Assembly: GCA_009829735.1 (NCBI GenBank) | Contig: CM020618.1 | Coordinates: 29,240,894-29,304,893 of the forward strand | Source of the DNA: Pyropia yezoensis | Taxonomy: Eukaryota; Rhodophyta; Bangiophyceae; Bangiales; Bangiaceae | Direction: 5' to 3' | Length of the DNA: 64,000 bases | Shown: piece by piece, positions 40,184 through 50,828 of the stretch | How the letters are laid out: every line of letters begins with the position of its first letter | Numbering within the stretch: position 1 is the first letter of the stretch | The notes under the pieces: model-generated | Database searches by the model: none | The model's input: only the letters and a program-made list of their open reading frames with translations | Told to the model about the DNA's origin: nothing | Position numbers and translations under genes: made by a program

Positions 40184-40867
40184 TCAAGAGGGGGGCGTGA
40201 ATGGGGGGGATGAGGGTGGTGTTGGCCAAGAGGCTGTTCGGGGGGAAGGGGTGGGACGGGCATTTTTTGAAGGTGGAGGGGGCGATAGGGGGAGGGGGCG
40301 TCGGGTGGGCACAATGACATGTAAAAAGAAACAGCAAACTGGCTCTGGCTGCGCCGCCGCGACCCCCACCCCCGCCCCCCCCCTGCGCGTTGCAGCGCAC
40401 CTGCCGAGACACCAGAGCGGCTGCCAGCGCGGCACGGGCCCGCTCGCGCCCGTCACCGCCCCTGCCCGCTCCGCCCGCCACAAGACGCCTGCCGCGCGGC
40501 TGTGAACTGCGCGGGACGTTGCTGGGCGGGCAGGCGCGCGACCAGACTCCTCATAGATGGCGTAGCAGTGGTAGCGGCATCCCGGCCTGGGAACCTGGGG
40601 CGGTGGAGTCCCCGATTCCGCCGCCCTCTGCCCCACGCGCCCCCCGGCTTCCAGAAGACGATCCCTACAGCAGCCCGCGAGTGGCTGACGGTGTTGACTT
40701 CTAATATCCACAGTTCCGTAGCATTGACATTGACCATTGCAAAGGAGAAACCTACCTATGTATCTATTCTATGTAAAATGAGGCTACAACAGTGCTGCCG
40801 TCGTTACGCTTATGTTGCTCTCGTAGCGTCGAGTTCCCGAATCCCCCTGGCAAATAGGGGGCCCACC
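40184..40867. other. Convergent intergenic region
   Basis: Between the FG-GAP gene (+) and the multicopper oxidase (-). It contains a TATC/TATG-rich tract at 40751-40775 resembling 36428-36450. No gene was seen. Confidence 0.5.
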
Positions 40868-43800
40868 TCAAGCCTGCCGCTGCCGCCGCCGTTGGTTATG
40901 CCGCCGCCGCCCCAGGTGCACCAACGCCCGACGGTCCACCCCCCTCGCCGCTCGCCCACCATTGCCCTCACGAACGAGCAGCCGCGCGGTCATCCCCCCC
41001 ACCAGGTGGTCCGTCACCGCACATGACAGGCGCCCCGGCCCCGCACCGAGCGCGTACACGTCGACAGCATGAACGACGTAGGGGAAAATCTGCGACGAAG
41101 TCCGCCCGCCCGAGCTCGTCGTCAGCCGCCCCGCCCAAACGGGCGTGTGCATCGAAGCCTCTGAGCCAAACCCAAACACGTAGACACGCGTCGGCGCGGC
41201 GCCCGCCGTCATGACGACGGGCGGGCCGTGGCAGTAGAGGTGGCCGCCAATGGCATGCAGCGTTTGGCGTTCCGCCCACTCCTCGTCGTCGTCGAGGTCC
41301 CCCGCCGCTAGCGCCGCCTCCGCCGCGCTGCCATTGAGCGCGTATGCGGCCACGTTGCGAGCAACGAGAGGTGACTCGTTTTCGCGTTGGATGTTGAGCG
41401 CGAGAGCGACCGCGTCGGCGGTGCCAACGGGCACACGGTTCCCCCCAGGTTTGACCGACGGCGGCGGCAGCGCGCCGCGGTGGCCGACGGCTACGATGCC
41501 GTACAGCCCCGCGGCCGCGTGCGGGATGGGGTCCACCGACGACACGTACGCGTGCCCGACCGTTGACAGGTCGGCGGGCGACGGGGCGGCTTCAGGCGGC
41601 ACAGCCCACGTGTAGGTGACCGTTTCCCCAGGGAAGACCGAGTCGCCTCGCCCGAGCGCCGTGCCTGTGCGGTCAGTGGCGGCCGCCGCAGCCGCGCCCG
41701 TGACGACCGCTGAAACCGGCGTCAATGCGGCGGCGTCCCAGTTGGCTGCCCAAGGTAGGCGGTTGGTCAGGGTCAGGACGAGCATCTCGCCGACTTGCAG
41801 GTGCACCGTCGGACCGGCAAGGCCCGCTGACGGGGTGAGCGGGTGTACGACCCTCGTCGACAAGTTGCGACTCGTGTACTCGCGGTATACGGCCTTGAGG
41901 TAGCGCCCGCCGGGCGACAGGTCGGTCGCGTCTGTAAACACCTGCTCCGCCGCCCCAAACGGCGCGCCGCTGCATCGGTCGGTATCTGACCCAGGCCGTC
42001 CTGCCGCTGCAACATAATCCCACTCGACCACCTCGGCGGCGAGATGTATCCGCACAACTGCCGCTCCCGTCCCAAAATCGTCGCCACAGTCGCCATCCTT
42101 GTCGACGTCGTCGTCGTCGCAAGCCTCCCCCCCGGGGGTCACCTGCACGGCGGCAGTCATTCCCGCGTGGATGTGGTCGGCAACCCCGCATTGCACGAGC
42201 GACCGCCCCGCCACACGGGGCGTCGCCGAGGCGGCGAGGAACATGCCCGGTAGCAGCCGCGGAGCCGATGTGGTCGACCCCGCCGGCTGCTCAATGGCCA
42301 ACGCGGTCGACGCAAAGAGCGGGGTGTGAAGGTCGACTTCGGTGCCCAGGGAAAACAGGTACAGCTTGACGGGGTCCCCTCGGGTTAACGTGAGCAGCGG
42401 CGCGTTGCAATAGACGTAACCGTTGATGCCGTGCATGAGGTTGCTCTCCCGAAAGTCGTTGTCGCCCAGCAACTCCTCGACCGCCGTGGCCACCTCTTCG
42501 GCTGTCTCGTTGCCCGCCGACGCCCGCACGGCACGGGCGGCATTGGTCGCCCCGTGCACGCTCTCGTTCTCATCCATGACACCAAAGAAAAGGACAATCT
42601 CCCGCTCCCCGCCCGATGGCAGGGTGGTGTCTGGGTCGTACCCCGCTCCGCGCTCGGTGCCGACGATGAGAAGCAACCCAAACAGCCCGCCGTAAGTGTC
42701 CGCAATCTCATTGAAGTGCGAATGGTACATCCAGACTTTGCCGCCCTCCCCGGCAGCGGGCCCCGCGCGGGCGGGAACCTCCCATATATACACGTGAGTG
42801 CCTCCCGGTGGTACCCCGTCGTCCGCCTTGTCCGCGCCCGACGTGCCGTCAGCATATGGCGCGCCCTCCGAGGACTTGCTGTACCGGACCCCGTGCGGGT
42901 GCATCGTCGCAGGGTGGGAGGCGGCATTGCGAAACGTGACGCGGAGCGTGTCGCCAACAGCGGCGCGCAAGAGTGGGCCAACCAGACCCAGATGGGCCCA
43001 CTCTGGGGGGCGCTCAACGACCGTCGTGAAGGTGGCGTCCGTGTACTCGACATAGCGAGACTTGGTGTACATCGAACCGACGCGGGGGGCGGCCGCGTCC
43101 GTCGACGCGGCCGTAAAGACAGCCTCATCGGGCGTAAAGGGAGTGGTCTTGGCAGAGCAGGTGTTTGCGCCAGCCGGGGCGTAGTCCCACTCTTCCTCAA
43201 CGGCCGCGACAAAGTAGTGGCGGACACGTCCGCGTGGGGGGGTTGGCACGGGCGTCGCAGCGCCAGAGCCGCTGTCCTTGACGGCAAAGAGCATGGTCAT
43301 GCCGGCCATCAGGTGATCATTGATGTGGCAGTGTCCGAGCCAGATGCCAGCTTTGTCGACCACCATCGCCATAGTCTCCCCCGTCATCGGCAACAGTCGC
43401 ACCATGTCAACAAACCCCCGCCCCTCACCTGACACACCAACAATCCCGTGGAGGTGCAGTGTGTGCACGTCCACCTCGTTGCCGACTGCCGCGGCGTGCC
43501 ACAGCACCCGCCGTCGGGACGCCACGTCCAACTCGGGAGGAGGCATTGCGCAGTAGACAAAGCCGTTGATGCCGTGCATGAGCGCCGCCTCGGCAATCTC
43601 ATCCTCGTCCGTCACGGCAGGCACACCAGCGGCGGTCGCGCGGGCCCACTCGTCCACGACCGCGTCTTTGCTGGCGGCAGCAAAGGGGCTCACCGCCTCG
43701 TTCATAACGTGGAGAAACGTGAAGATGTGGTCCGTGTCGGCGGGAACCCCGTCCGCGTCGAGGGGCACGCCCGCGGCGGTGACGACCAGCGGACCGTACA

Positions 43801-44467
43801 GGCCCGCGTCCAAGTGGGACGCGTCCACGCCACTGTGGTAGACAAGGACCCGGGACGGCACCACGTCCGTCAACGGCGTGCCGTGGCCAGCCACCGGTGC
43901 CGCTTCTGCAGGTACGTCAAACGTCCACGTGGCCTCCTCCCCGGGGGCGACCGACGCCGGGTTGCCCGCCGACGGCACCAGCTGGCCCACCTCCCACGAT
44001 ACGGAAAACGGAAGAGTGTTGCGCACGACCACCGCGAGACGTTCCCCCGCCGCCACGTACAGCGCCGCACCGACAGCGCCCATGTGGGGGGGCGGCGTCA
44101 CAGGAGACGCCCAGCCGGCTGCGGCATGGCGTGTCCAGAGCCCCTTGGTGTACGTGTCGCCGACGAGCCCAGGTGCGGAGCGGATGAACAGGGCCTCACC
44201 ATCCGTGTAGGCGGCGCCCGAGCACTGGTTGACGTCCGTGCTGTTGCGGGTGGCAGAGAAGCGGTGCGTGTCGGCCGACAGGTAAACGGTTCGAGTGGGG
44301 ATAGCGGGTGGAGGGGTGGGGAGGGGGCGGCGCGTGGCCGCCGCGGGGGTGGCGCCCCACAGGGCGACGGAGGTGGCGGTGGCGGCGGCCGTCGCAACCA
44401 GCAGGGCCGCCGCCCAACGGGGGCGGCGGCGGCATGCCGTCCCGCCAGTGCCGAGAGCGCGCTGCAT
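40868..44467 (-). CDS. Six-domain ceruloplasmin/hephaestin-like multicopper oxidase
   Basis: About 1199 residues from ATG 44467, which begins a signal peptide or anchor (RRRPRWAAALLVATAAATAT). The frame is open further upstream (ATG 44593). There are six cupredoxin domains in three pairs. Pair markers are HGINGFVYC, HGINGYVYC and HAIGGHLYC. Domain 2 has HTLHLHG (His 335/338/340) and GHCHINDHLMAGM (His379, Cys380, His381, His385, Met390). Domain 3 has HPHG (523/525) and YHSHF (582/584). Together these supply all trinuclear-cluster ligands plus a type-1 copper. Domains 4 and 6 keep type-1 sites of the form C-x4-H-x4-M (760/765/770 and 1149/1154/1159). A ferroxidase or similar metal-oxidising activity outside the cytosol is likely. 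The C-terminal tail is Arg-rich. No intron is apparent. The ligand order differs from animal ceruloplasmin. Confidence 0.88.
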   Translation of the reverse strand: MQRALGTGGTACRRRPRWAAALLVATAAATATSVALWGATPAAATRRPLPTPPPAIPTRTVYLSADTHRFSATRNSTDVNQCSGAAYTDGEALFIRSAPGLVGDTYTKGLWTRHAAAGWASPVTPPPHMGAVGAALYVAAGERLAVVVRNTLPFSVSWEVGQLVPSAGNPASVAPGEEATWTFDVPAEAAPVAGHGTPLTDVVPSRVLVYHSGVDASHLDAGLYGPLVVTAAGVPLDADGVPADTDHIFTFLHVMNEAVSPFAAASKDAVVDEWARATAAGVPAVTDEDEIAEAALMHGINGFVYCAMPPPELDVASRRRVLWHAAAVGNEVDVHTLHLHGIVGVSGEGRGFVDMVRLLPMTGETMAMVVDKAGIWLGHCHINDHLMAGMTMLFAVKDSGSGAATPVPTPPRGRVRHYFVAAVEEEWDYAPAGANTCSAKTTPFTPDEAVFTAASTDAAAPRVGSMYTKSRYVEYTDATFTTVVERPPEWAHLGLVGPLLRAAVGDTLRVTFRNAASHPATMHPHGVRYSKSSEGAPYADGTSGADKADDGVPPGGTHVYIWEVPARAGPAAGEGGKVWMYHSHFNEIADTYGGLFGLLLIVGTERGAGYDPDTTLPSGGEREIVLFFGVMDENESVHGATNAARAVRASAGNETAEEVATAVEELLGDNDFRESNLMHGINGYVYCNAPLLTLTRGDPVKLYLFSLGTEVDLHTPLFASTALAIEQPAGSTTSAPRLLPGMFLAASATPRVAGRSLVQCGVADHIHAGMTAAVQVTPGGEACDDDDVDKDGDCGDDFGTGAAVVRIHLAAEVVEWDYVAAAGRPGSDTDRCSGAPFGAAEQVFTDATDLSPGGRYLKAVYREYTSRNLSTRVVHPLTPSAGLAGPTVHLQVGEMLVLTLTNRLPWAANWDAAALTPVSAVVTGAAAAAATDRTGTALGRGDSVFPGETVTYTWAVPPEAAPSPADLSTVGHAYVSSVDPIPHAAAGLYGIVAVGHRGALPPPSVKPGGNRVPVGTADAVALALNIQRENESPLVARNVAAYALNGSAAEAALAAGDLDDDEEWAERQTLHAIGGHLYCHGPPVVMTAGAAPTRVYVFGFGSEASMHTPVWAGRLTTSSGGRTSSQIFPYVVHAVDVYALGAGPGRLSCAVTDHLVGGMTARLLVREGNGGRAARGVDRRALVHLGRRRHNQRRRQRQA

Positions 44468-45213
44468 GGTTGGGGGTGGGGTGGGCGACACGGCGCGGAT
44501 GTCGCCCGCCACGACAACAAGACGGTCCGCAACCGCGGGGTGGCCTCTTGTGCTGGCCGTCGGCGTGGGGATCAACACACTGCCCAAACACATGGGCACG
44601 TCATGGCACCCTCGGTCGAGACTCGCGTCGAGTTCAAATACGATAGCGGAGGTCCCCTCGAGCGGGGCCCGTCGCGTGCACAGGGGTTTCCCCCCACCTC
44701 CCCCACCTCCCCCCCTGCTAGGCTATCTGATACTCTGCAATGCGGCTTCTTTGGTGCCCGCCATGGCTCATGACGGGGCGCTCCCGGTGTGGCGCAGGTG
44801 GCGGCGGTGTCTGACACACCCCTAGCGCTACCGCGCCGGGCAGGCACCCCCGCCGTCCCTCCCCGCAGTGGCAGCGGCCCTCCCGTAGATGCCGTGGAAG
44901 GGGGACGGGGCGCCATCACCGCCGTGTGCCGCCATAGATACAGTAGTCCCAGTGAGATGCCTGCCAAAGGAAGCTGCCGTTGGCTCCAGTTGCTTTGGCT
45001 GCTTGTGGTTGTCGCCAGGTCTCCGGACGACAAGGCGTCGACGGGCGGGCTTAGAGATCACCACGCTCGCCGCACGGACGCAGTGATCGGCCCGCACGAT
45101 GGCAGCTGGCGCGGCCCGACGCACCAAGCGCGTGCCGCACGAAGCTTGACATTGGCGGGCGGGAGAAATCTGACCTCGCACAACAGACCGAGACGAACAA
45201 CACCAAAGGCATA
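44468..45213. other. Upstream region of multicopper oxidase
   Basis: Contains the promoter side of the minus-strand oxidase gene. No further gene was recognised. It ends at the TIR element. Confidence 0.5.
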
Positions 45214-45591
45214 TGGCCGATTTCTGAAGAATGATGAGATTCATAAGGTGGCTCACAGCAGGTCACAGCAGCATTCCACCGAAGTACCGATGTTTCCCCC
45301 CTTCCCATTGGCTGCCGCTAAATCGCGGCAGCAGGTATCGCATACGTCTCATCCGATTCGGCGCTCCTCGTCTGACCCCTCTCCGATCGACTTTCCAGGG
45401 CTGTGCTCGAGTGACGGATCCCCCCCACAACGGGAAATTAAGTGGCACAGTACTCTGTCGTGGCCTCCTGTGAGCACGTGACAACAGCCCGTACCTGCTG
45501 CGAACCCGGCCGTGCAACTGCAGGCTACTTTGTACTGGCCAATCAGCGCCCTGGAGTCGTCCTCATTTCGCGGCACCTGGCCTCGGACCGA

Positions 45592-46257
45592 GGCCCATGT
45601 ACCACGCACGACCAACGATGCCGGATAATTCTAGTAACCCAAGTATCTCATTGGGTATCCTAGTCGGGCCTCGCCCACCACGGGCGGCTGCTGGCCTGTC
45701 GTTAGTGACCGCCTCTAACGACAGGCCAGGAGCCGCCCATCTCTCGCCAATGGATTGCTGTGCTTAGCACGCACCGGGGCGGGTGCCTCGTCGGTTGAGA
45801 ATTTTGTTACGTGTCGACGGCTTTGTCCAGCCGGTTTGTTGCCTTTTGCAACTGTAGAGATGCAGTTGAAGGCCTTAAGCCTCCGATGTTGTAATTGCCT
45901 GAGCAGCTCGGGAGGCATCACACAATTGTACACACACCTGACCCCTACTCTGTCGCCACCAAGTCGACCATTGTCCCCTACTGTTCCCTACTCTGTCGCC
46001 ACCGACGTGACCCCTGACGCCCACCGAATCGGCGCTGCCACCCCCACTGCCGCCGAAGCCACTGGCTAGGCGCCGCAGGCCGCCGCTGCCGCCACCGCCG
46101 CTGCCGGCTGGCGACGGGCCCCCGGCCGCTGCCGCCCCCGGCTGGCAGCCGCCCCACCGCCGCGACCGCTCCCGGCCGGCCGCCGCCAGCACTGCAGCCA
46201 CCTGGCCAGGGCCCCCCAGCTGCTACCCGCCCACTTGCCGTCGCCGCCGCCGCCGCT

Positions 46258-46293
<36 letters not shown>

Positions 46294-47153
46294 TCTTGGC
46301 TGCTAGCGGCGGCAGCGGCGGCGCGGCCATCGCCGCGGCCGCCGCCGCCGGCTGCTCCCTGTCCACCCTCCACCACAAACGCCGCCGCCGGCTGGCCGTC
46401 GGCTGGCTGCAGCCAGCCCGTCGCCGCCGCTGCCGCCGCCGCGAGCCCCGCCAGCTGACCGCTCCCCGCCGACCGCTATTGCCGCCGCCGCTCCCGCCGT
46501 CGCCGCTGCCGCCGCTACCGCAGCAGCCGCCGCCGCCGCCGTCACCGCCGCCGCAGACACCGCCACCGCCGGTTAGTCTCTGTTCGCCCGGCGCCGGCGC
46601 CGGCGCCGGTGCCGCCGCCACTGCCGCGGCTGCCTCCGCCGGCTTGTCCCTGCCTGCACCCCGCCGCTGCCGCCGCCGCCGGCTGGCCATTGGCTGGCCG
46701 CTGCCCCACTACCGCCGCCGCCAGCTACTCCAGCTGGCGGCTCCCCGCCCGGCGCTGCCTCCGCTGCCGCCGCCGCCGCCGCCGCCTCCGTCACTATCGC
46801 CGCCGTTCCCGCCGCGGCGGCCGCCGCCGCTGGTACCACCGCGGCCGCTGCCGCCACCGTGACCGTCGGCGGGCCGCTCCCAGACCGGGGTTGTCGCTGC
46901 CGCCGGCTGGCAGCTGCCCAAAGTGCTTCTCAAGGAGCTTTCTATTGCTTCAGGTATGTCTCCGACCGCCACGTCACTTTCATCTCCGAGAATCAATATT
47001 AACTTCATGCAGTATATTTGTATGCAAATTAGTCATACTTCAACGTGAATGTGCCAATCAGTGACGGATACGCTGTACTATATGGGGTATCTAGGCGGAT
47101 ATCAAGATTCAAGGTTCAAAAAAAGTTCGTTGGTCGTGCGTGGTATATGAGCG
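45592..47153. mobile_element. 1562-bp TIR element nested in copy 2 (hAT-like by TSD)
   Basis: Flanked by the 8-bp direct repeat CGGACCGA (45584-45591 and 47154-47161). The terminal inverted repeats contain a perfect core TACCACGCACGACCAACGA (left 45600; complement near 47127-47145) within 27 bp having three mismatches. The interior is dominated by GCC/CCG triplets (46050-46870) with no transposase. An 8-bp target duplication is usual for hAT elements; superfamily assignment is inferred. Confidence 0.8.
45682..45738. repeat. Long imperfect hairpin inside nested element
   Basis: GGGCGGCTGCTGGCCTGTCG starts the left arm and the complement (ending CCAGGAGCCGCCC) the right arm. The stem is about 24 bp with few mismatches and the loop about 9 nt. 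Confidence 0.75.
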
Positions 47154-48341
47154 CGGACCGATGCTATGAGCCCCTGACAGTAGTCCTCTGCAAGACTGGG
47201 CCGGTCTGTGCACACGGGAGAGTTTTTGGCCGGTCTCACATCAAGGCATCACACGGATGCGACACAGATTCGCGGTGTTGGATGTGGTTCGGCCAAGGCC
47301 GCGGGCACCGCCGGAGAATTCTTGTGGCCCAGAATGCGTGCGCACTTGGCGACTGTTCTGGGAGATCCTGCTGTGAGCCCCCTTACGGAACTGATCATTA
47401 TTTGGAAATCGGCCATACAGTCTGTACTGTACTGTCATTATTCGACTATGTCCGGCTCGGTTATCGCCTCAAGGGCGATAATCGAGCCGCACATGGCACG
47501 ACAGCCCTCCTCAGCAAGACAAGAATATTCCGACGAGAAAGAGAAGTGCAATTGATCATTTAATTTGTATTGTGGAATGATCTGCACAATCCTTTTGTAC
47601 CGAGCGTCACCCCCCGCCTCGTCGTCCCAGGATCCCCACCGGCACCCGCAAGGCGCACAGACTTGCGCTTCGTTGCCCCACACCCCCGTTCCCCCTCACG
47701 AGACCAACGTGCGAATGTTGCGTATGCAACCCCGCTGCGACCGGGCTTCAGCGACATCGACGGCATGGACCGCGCTGGCGGCGGCGACGCAGGGACGGCA
47801 GCTACGCCCATTGGCGGTGCAGATTTGATTTCGTCACAGCCAGTGCCTGGGCCTTCTGCTGGTGGTCGCCCCTCGGCTCGCGCCGCGGCGGGGTCCGCGT
47901 CCTGCTGGCATGGTGGCGGCGGGTTGGCGACTCCCCCTGGAGACAGGGATGTGCCGATCAGAGTGACACCTGGCGCGGTACCCCCCGCACGCGGTTGCGG
48001 CGAATCTTCAAGCGGCAGAGGACGACGCCGAGGCGAATGACGAGACGGTGGATATGGTTTTGGATGGGGAGGACGACGAGTGCGCCCGGCTTGTATTTAT
48101 TGTTCTCGGTCGAGTGCCTCGTGTTGCAGCAGCTGCGCCCGTCATCACCCCCCCTCCCTTTCTTGACTTAGCCGTCCCACTCGCTGATGTGGACGCGAGG
48201 GTTCAGTCCTCGCCCAAGCTCCAAATTGTACATAAACTACTGTATTTGAGTATACATCGCGGTCGGAACAGTCCGGAACGTGCACCACTCAGTGTGGAAC
48301 AGGAGAGGGCTACTTGTACACGAGACCCTCAGCCATAATCG

Positions 48342-48658
48342 CGTACGCACTGTATCCACTTGTATGACCCCCTTGCGGACAATGTAGCCCACCCTCCATT
48401 TCAACACAACATCAGCATTTTGACCACTCCCACCTATGACGTGCCTTCTTGGGATGCCACAGACTCTGCGAGCGCTGAGGGACCCTCGTGCGAGGAAAAC
48501 CTCCCAGTTATATGACCCCCTGTCATATAACTGGAGGAGGCAATAATATCAAATCATCCCCACCCTTCGAAAAAACGGAGGGGGGGGGTGGGAGGGGGCG
48601 GATGGGTGTGGGGGGCGGCCTCTCGTGCGCCCACGTGGTTGTCGGTACAGTGCGTACG
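48342..48658. repeat. 317-bp inverted-repeat unit inside the Tigger element
   Basis: CGTACGCACTGTA at 48342 is repeated inverted at 48646-48658, and similarity extends a few bases further. A central perfect hairpin (48500-48516 / 48521-48537, CAGTTATATGAC-type) resembles the terminal hairpins of the host element. It may be a small element nested in it. No clear target duplication was found. Confidence 0.5.
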
Positions 48659-48920
48659 GGGTTATATGTGGGGGTCATCTGGGAAAGTAGCCCACTTCTA
48701 TTTTAGACTATATGCCAAGATTGAAGGACTGTTGCTGGTGTCGGACCAGTCCTGCTAATAAATGTATATACAATTTGGTCACTGGTGCAGAGATGGAGTT
48801 GCCGCTGAGCGGTCGCCCTGCGGACAAGGCACAAGCCGGGGGTCAAACACGCTCCACGGGGGGACCGTGTCCAGCGCAAAGGTAAACGACAGGTTCATAG
48901 CACACTCTCACGCACAGGGC

Positions 48921-50828
48921 TCACTCGTCCTCGGCCTCCTCGCTCAGTACCACCCTGTCCACTGTGGCGCCAATAGCCTCTATGTCCTTCTCAGCTGTCA
49001 ACCACTGTCTCGCCGCCACCTCCCGCTCCGAGTCACCCACACCCTCGAACTCCTCTGAGATGGTCGCGTTAGCCATAAAGGCGAAAATGTCTGAGACGTC
49101 CATGTGCGAGTTGTCAAAAGCCGGGACCACCCCGTGCACAGTGCGCCGCACATCTGCTGCGGCCTCGGCGGGGAGCACGTCGGCCTGGAGCCAGCAGTTG
49201 GCCAGATGCTCGGCTGGGATAGCCAGGCACTCCTCCTCGAAAATTCGCGCGGCGTCCATCAGGTGCGCTTGGCCACCGACGTCCAGACCCCCCCCACGTG
49301 GCACTCGTGATGCCACGGCGCCAGACGCAATCTGGGTGTTCAGGTCGCGGACCACCCGTTCCAGCAAGCGGAACTTGTACCGACGCTTCAGTGCCGCAAT
49401 GACTCCGGCGTCCAACGGCTGGTACACGGCCGTGGTATTTGGCGGGAGCTCAATCACGGTCACCTGGGGGTCGGATTTTTCGCTGTGGCAGCCAAGGTTG
49501 TCCATTATGAGGAAGACGTGGCTCCTTGTCCGCATTCTGATGGCTGGTAGAAACAACCCCTTAAACCACCGCAGGAATACGGCTGAGTCCGTCCAGGCCG
49601 ACTTCTGCGAGAAGTAAGGTAGGGGACACCGGTTGCCCTCGCCTGTGAAGCACAGAGGCTGGACGGCCGTGCCGATCATGGCGAGAGGAAGCTTGTGGGA
49701 CCCATCTGCGTTACAGCACAGGGTGAGGGTGACCCGGTCCTTGCGTTTCATCACTTTGGAGCTCCTCGAGTGACGGCGGTCTGCCGACGGCACGTAGGAC
49801 CGGGAAGGAAGGCACCTGTACAGGAGGCCGGTTTCATCCACATTGTAGATCAGGTCTAGGTCCACTCCTTCCAGTTGGCGCCGGATTTCAGCCATCCGCG
49901 CCGCAGCCTCCTCCACGTTGGCGGATGCCCCAGACCCGTGCAGAGCCACGTTGGACAACCCGTAGCGTCGGGCCCACCCCTGGATGTAGCCGTTCGATGC
50001 AGAGAAGTTGGTGACGCCCAGGGAGGCCGCAATCTCCAGCGCCTTGAACCATAGGATTGCCAGCGACAGTGGAATCCGCTTGCGCCCGCGGGCCCGCACG
50101 GCCGAGCACCAGGCGTGCAGCTGCGCATCAAGAGCCGGATGTGTGCCGGCTTTCGATGACAGCTGGTCAGGCGAAGCGCCGCCTTCCGCTCTGGCGAGAA
50201 TGGGAGCCCGGTGGGAGTAGATCTTTTCCAGCGCGCTCTGGGAGTAGCGTACACCCAGCTGGTTGTGGATGAAGGGCCAGGATTGGCCCGCCTCTTTCCA
50301 CTGGATCACACGGAGTTTGGTCTCGAGAGTAATGGGGGTTCTTTTACGTCTATGGTCCGCCACATCACGCGCCGGCGCCCGCGAAGACGGAGGTGATGAC
50401 AGTACAGCGTGCGCCGTCACGACTGCCGCTCGGGCAGCCTCCCGGACTCCCTCTGACAAATCAGGAGCCACGTCAGGGTGGTGGTGCAACATTGACGCCT
50501 CGGCGGCCGCCGCCGCAGCGTTGATGACTCTTGCGACGCCTGCAAGCTGCTGCCCGCTTGATATCGTTGTGGGTGCCGAAGGCGACCGCGCAGTGTCAGC
50601 TGCAGGCCCCGGTTGCCCAGCGGGCACACTGCCCACTCCGCTATCCAACGGGGCGACGGCATTGGCAGGCCGCCCTTGCATCGTGGACTGGGCGATGGAA
50701 GATGCACCCGTTGGGCCACCAGTTGTTGAAGCCGGATCCGATCGCCTGTCGGCAGCGGTGACGGTCTCATGACCCTCCTGAATCTTGGTGGGCGAAGCGT
50801 CAATGAGAAGCAGATCTGCGGGCTCCAA
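48921..50828 (-). CDS. Tigger/pogo-family DDD transposase
   Basis: An open frame of 635 codons without internal stops. The first in-frame ATG is at 50681, so either the protein starts there (about 586 aa) or an upstream exon is missing. An N-terminal helix-turn-helix (TLETKLRVIQWKEAGQSWPF) and a CENP-B-type DNA-binding domain (IPLSLAILWFKALEIA; NGYIQGWARRYGL) precede the DDE_1 catalytic core. Core blocks are IYNVDETGLLYR (first Asp), FLIMDNLGCHS (second Asp) and PPNTTAVYQPLDAGVIAALK (third Asp). The order and spacing match Tigger/Jerky transposases. The C-terminus is acidic. It sits inside TA-flanked inverted repeats, so this copy may be functional. Strand and frame are unambiguous. Confidence 0.88.
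   Translation of the reverse strand: MEPADLLLIDASPTKIQEGHETVTAADRRSDPASTTGGPTGASSIAQSTMQGRPANAVAPLDSGVGSVPAGQPGPAADTARSPSAPTTISSGQQLAGVARVINAAAAAAEASMLHHHPDVAPDLSEGVREAARAAVVTAHAVLSSPPSSRAPARDVADHRRKRTPITLETKLRVIQWKEAGQSWPFIHNQLGVRYSQSALEKIYSHRAPILARAEGGASPDQLSSKAGTHPALDAQLHAWCSAVRARGRKRIPLSLAILWFKALEIAASLGVTNFSASNGYIQGWARRYGLSNVALHGSGASANVEEAAARMAEIRRQLEGVDLDLIYNVDETGLLYRCLPSRSYVPSADRRHSRSSKVMKRKDRVTLTLCCNADGSHKLPLAMIGTAVQPLCFTGEGNRCPLPYFSQKSAWTDSAVFLRWFKGLFLPAIRMRTRSHVFLIMDNLGCHSEKSDPQVTVIELPPNTTAVYQPLDAGVIAALKRRYKFRLLERVVRDLNTQIASGAVASRVPRGGGLDVGGQAHLMDAARIFEEECLAIPAEHLANCWLQADVLPAEAAADVRRTVHGVVPAFDNSHMDVSDIFAFMANATISEEFEGVGDSEREVAARQWLTAEKDIEAIGATVDRVVLSEEAEDE

Larger units (their letters stand above)
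45214..47415. mobile_element. 632-bp TIR element, copy 2, split by an insertion
   Basis: Inverted relative to copy 1. The left part (45214-45591) matches the right part of 36907-37538, and the right part (47154/47162-47415) continues exactly where it stopped. Ends TGGCCGATTTC / GAAATCGGCCA are again flanked by TA. Removing 45592-47153 and one 8-bp duplication leaves 632 bp, the same length as copy 1. Confidence 0.8.

Noticed and set aside
36428-40775. Similar TACCTATGTATCTAT-type tracts near 36430 and 40752
   Set aside because: Short tetranucleotide microsatellites; no shared flanks, so not a dispersed element.
46050-46870. Pro/Ala/Arg-rich frames in the GCC/CCG region
   Set aside because: Lie inside the nested transposon and are trinucleotide-repeat translations.
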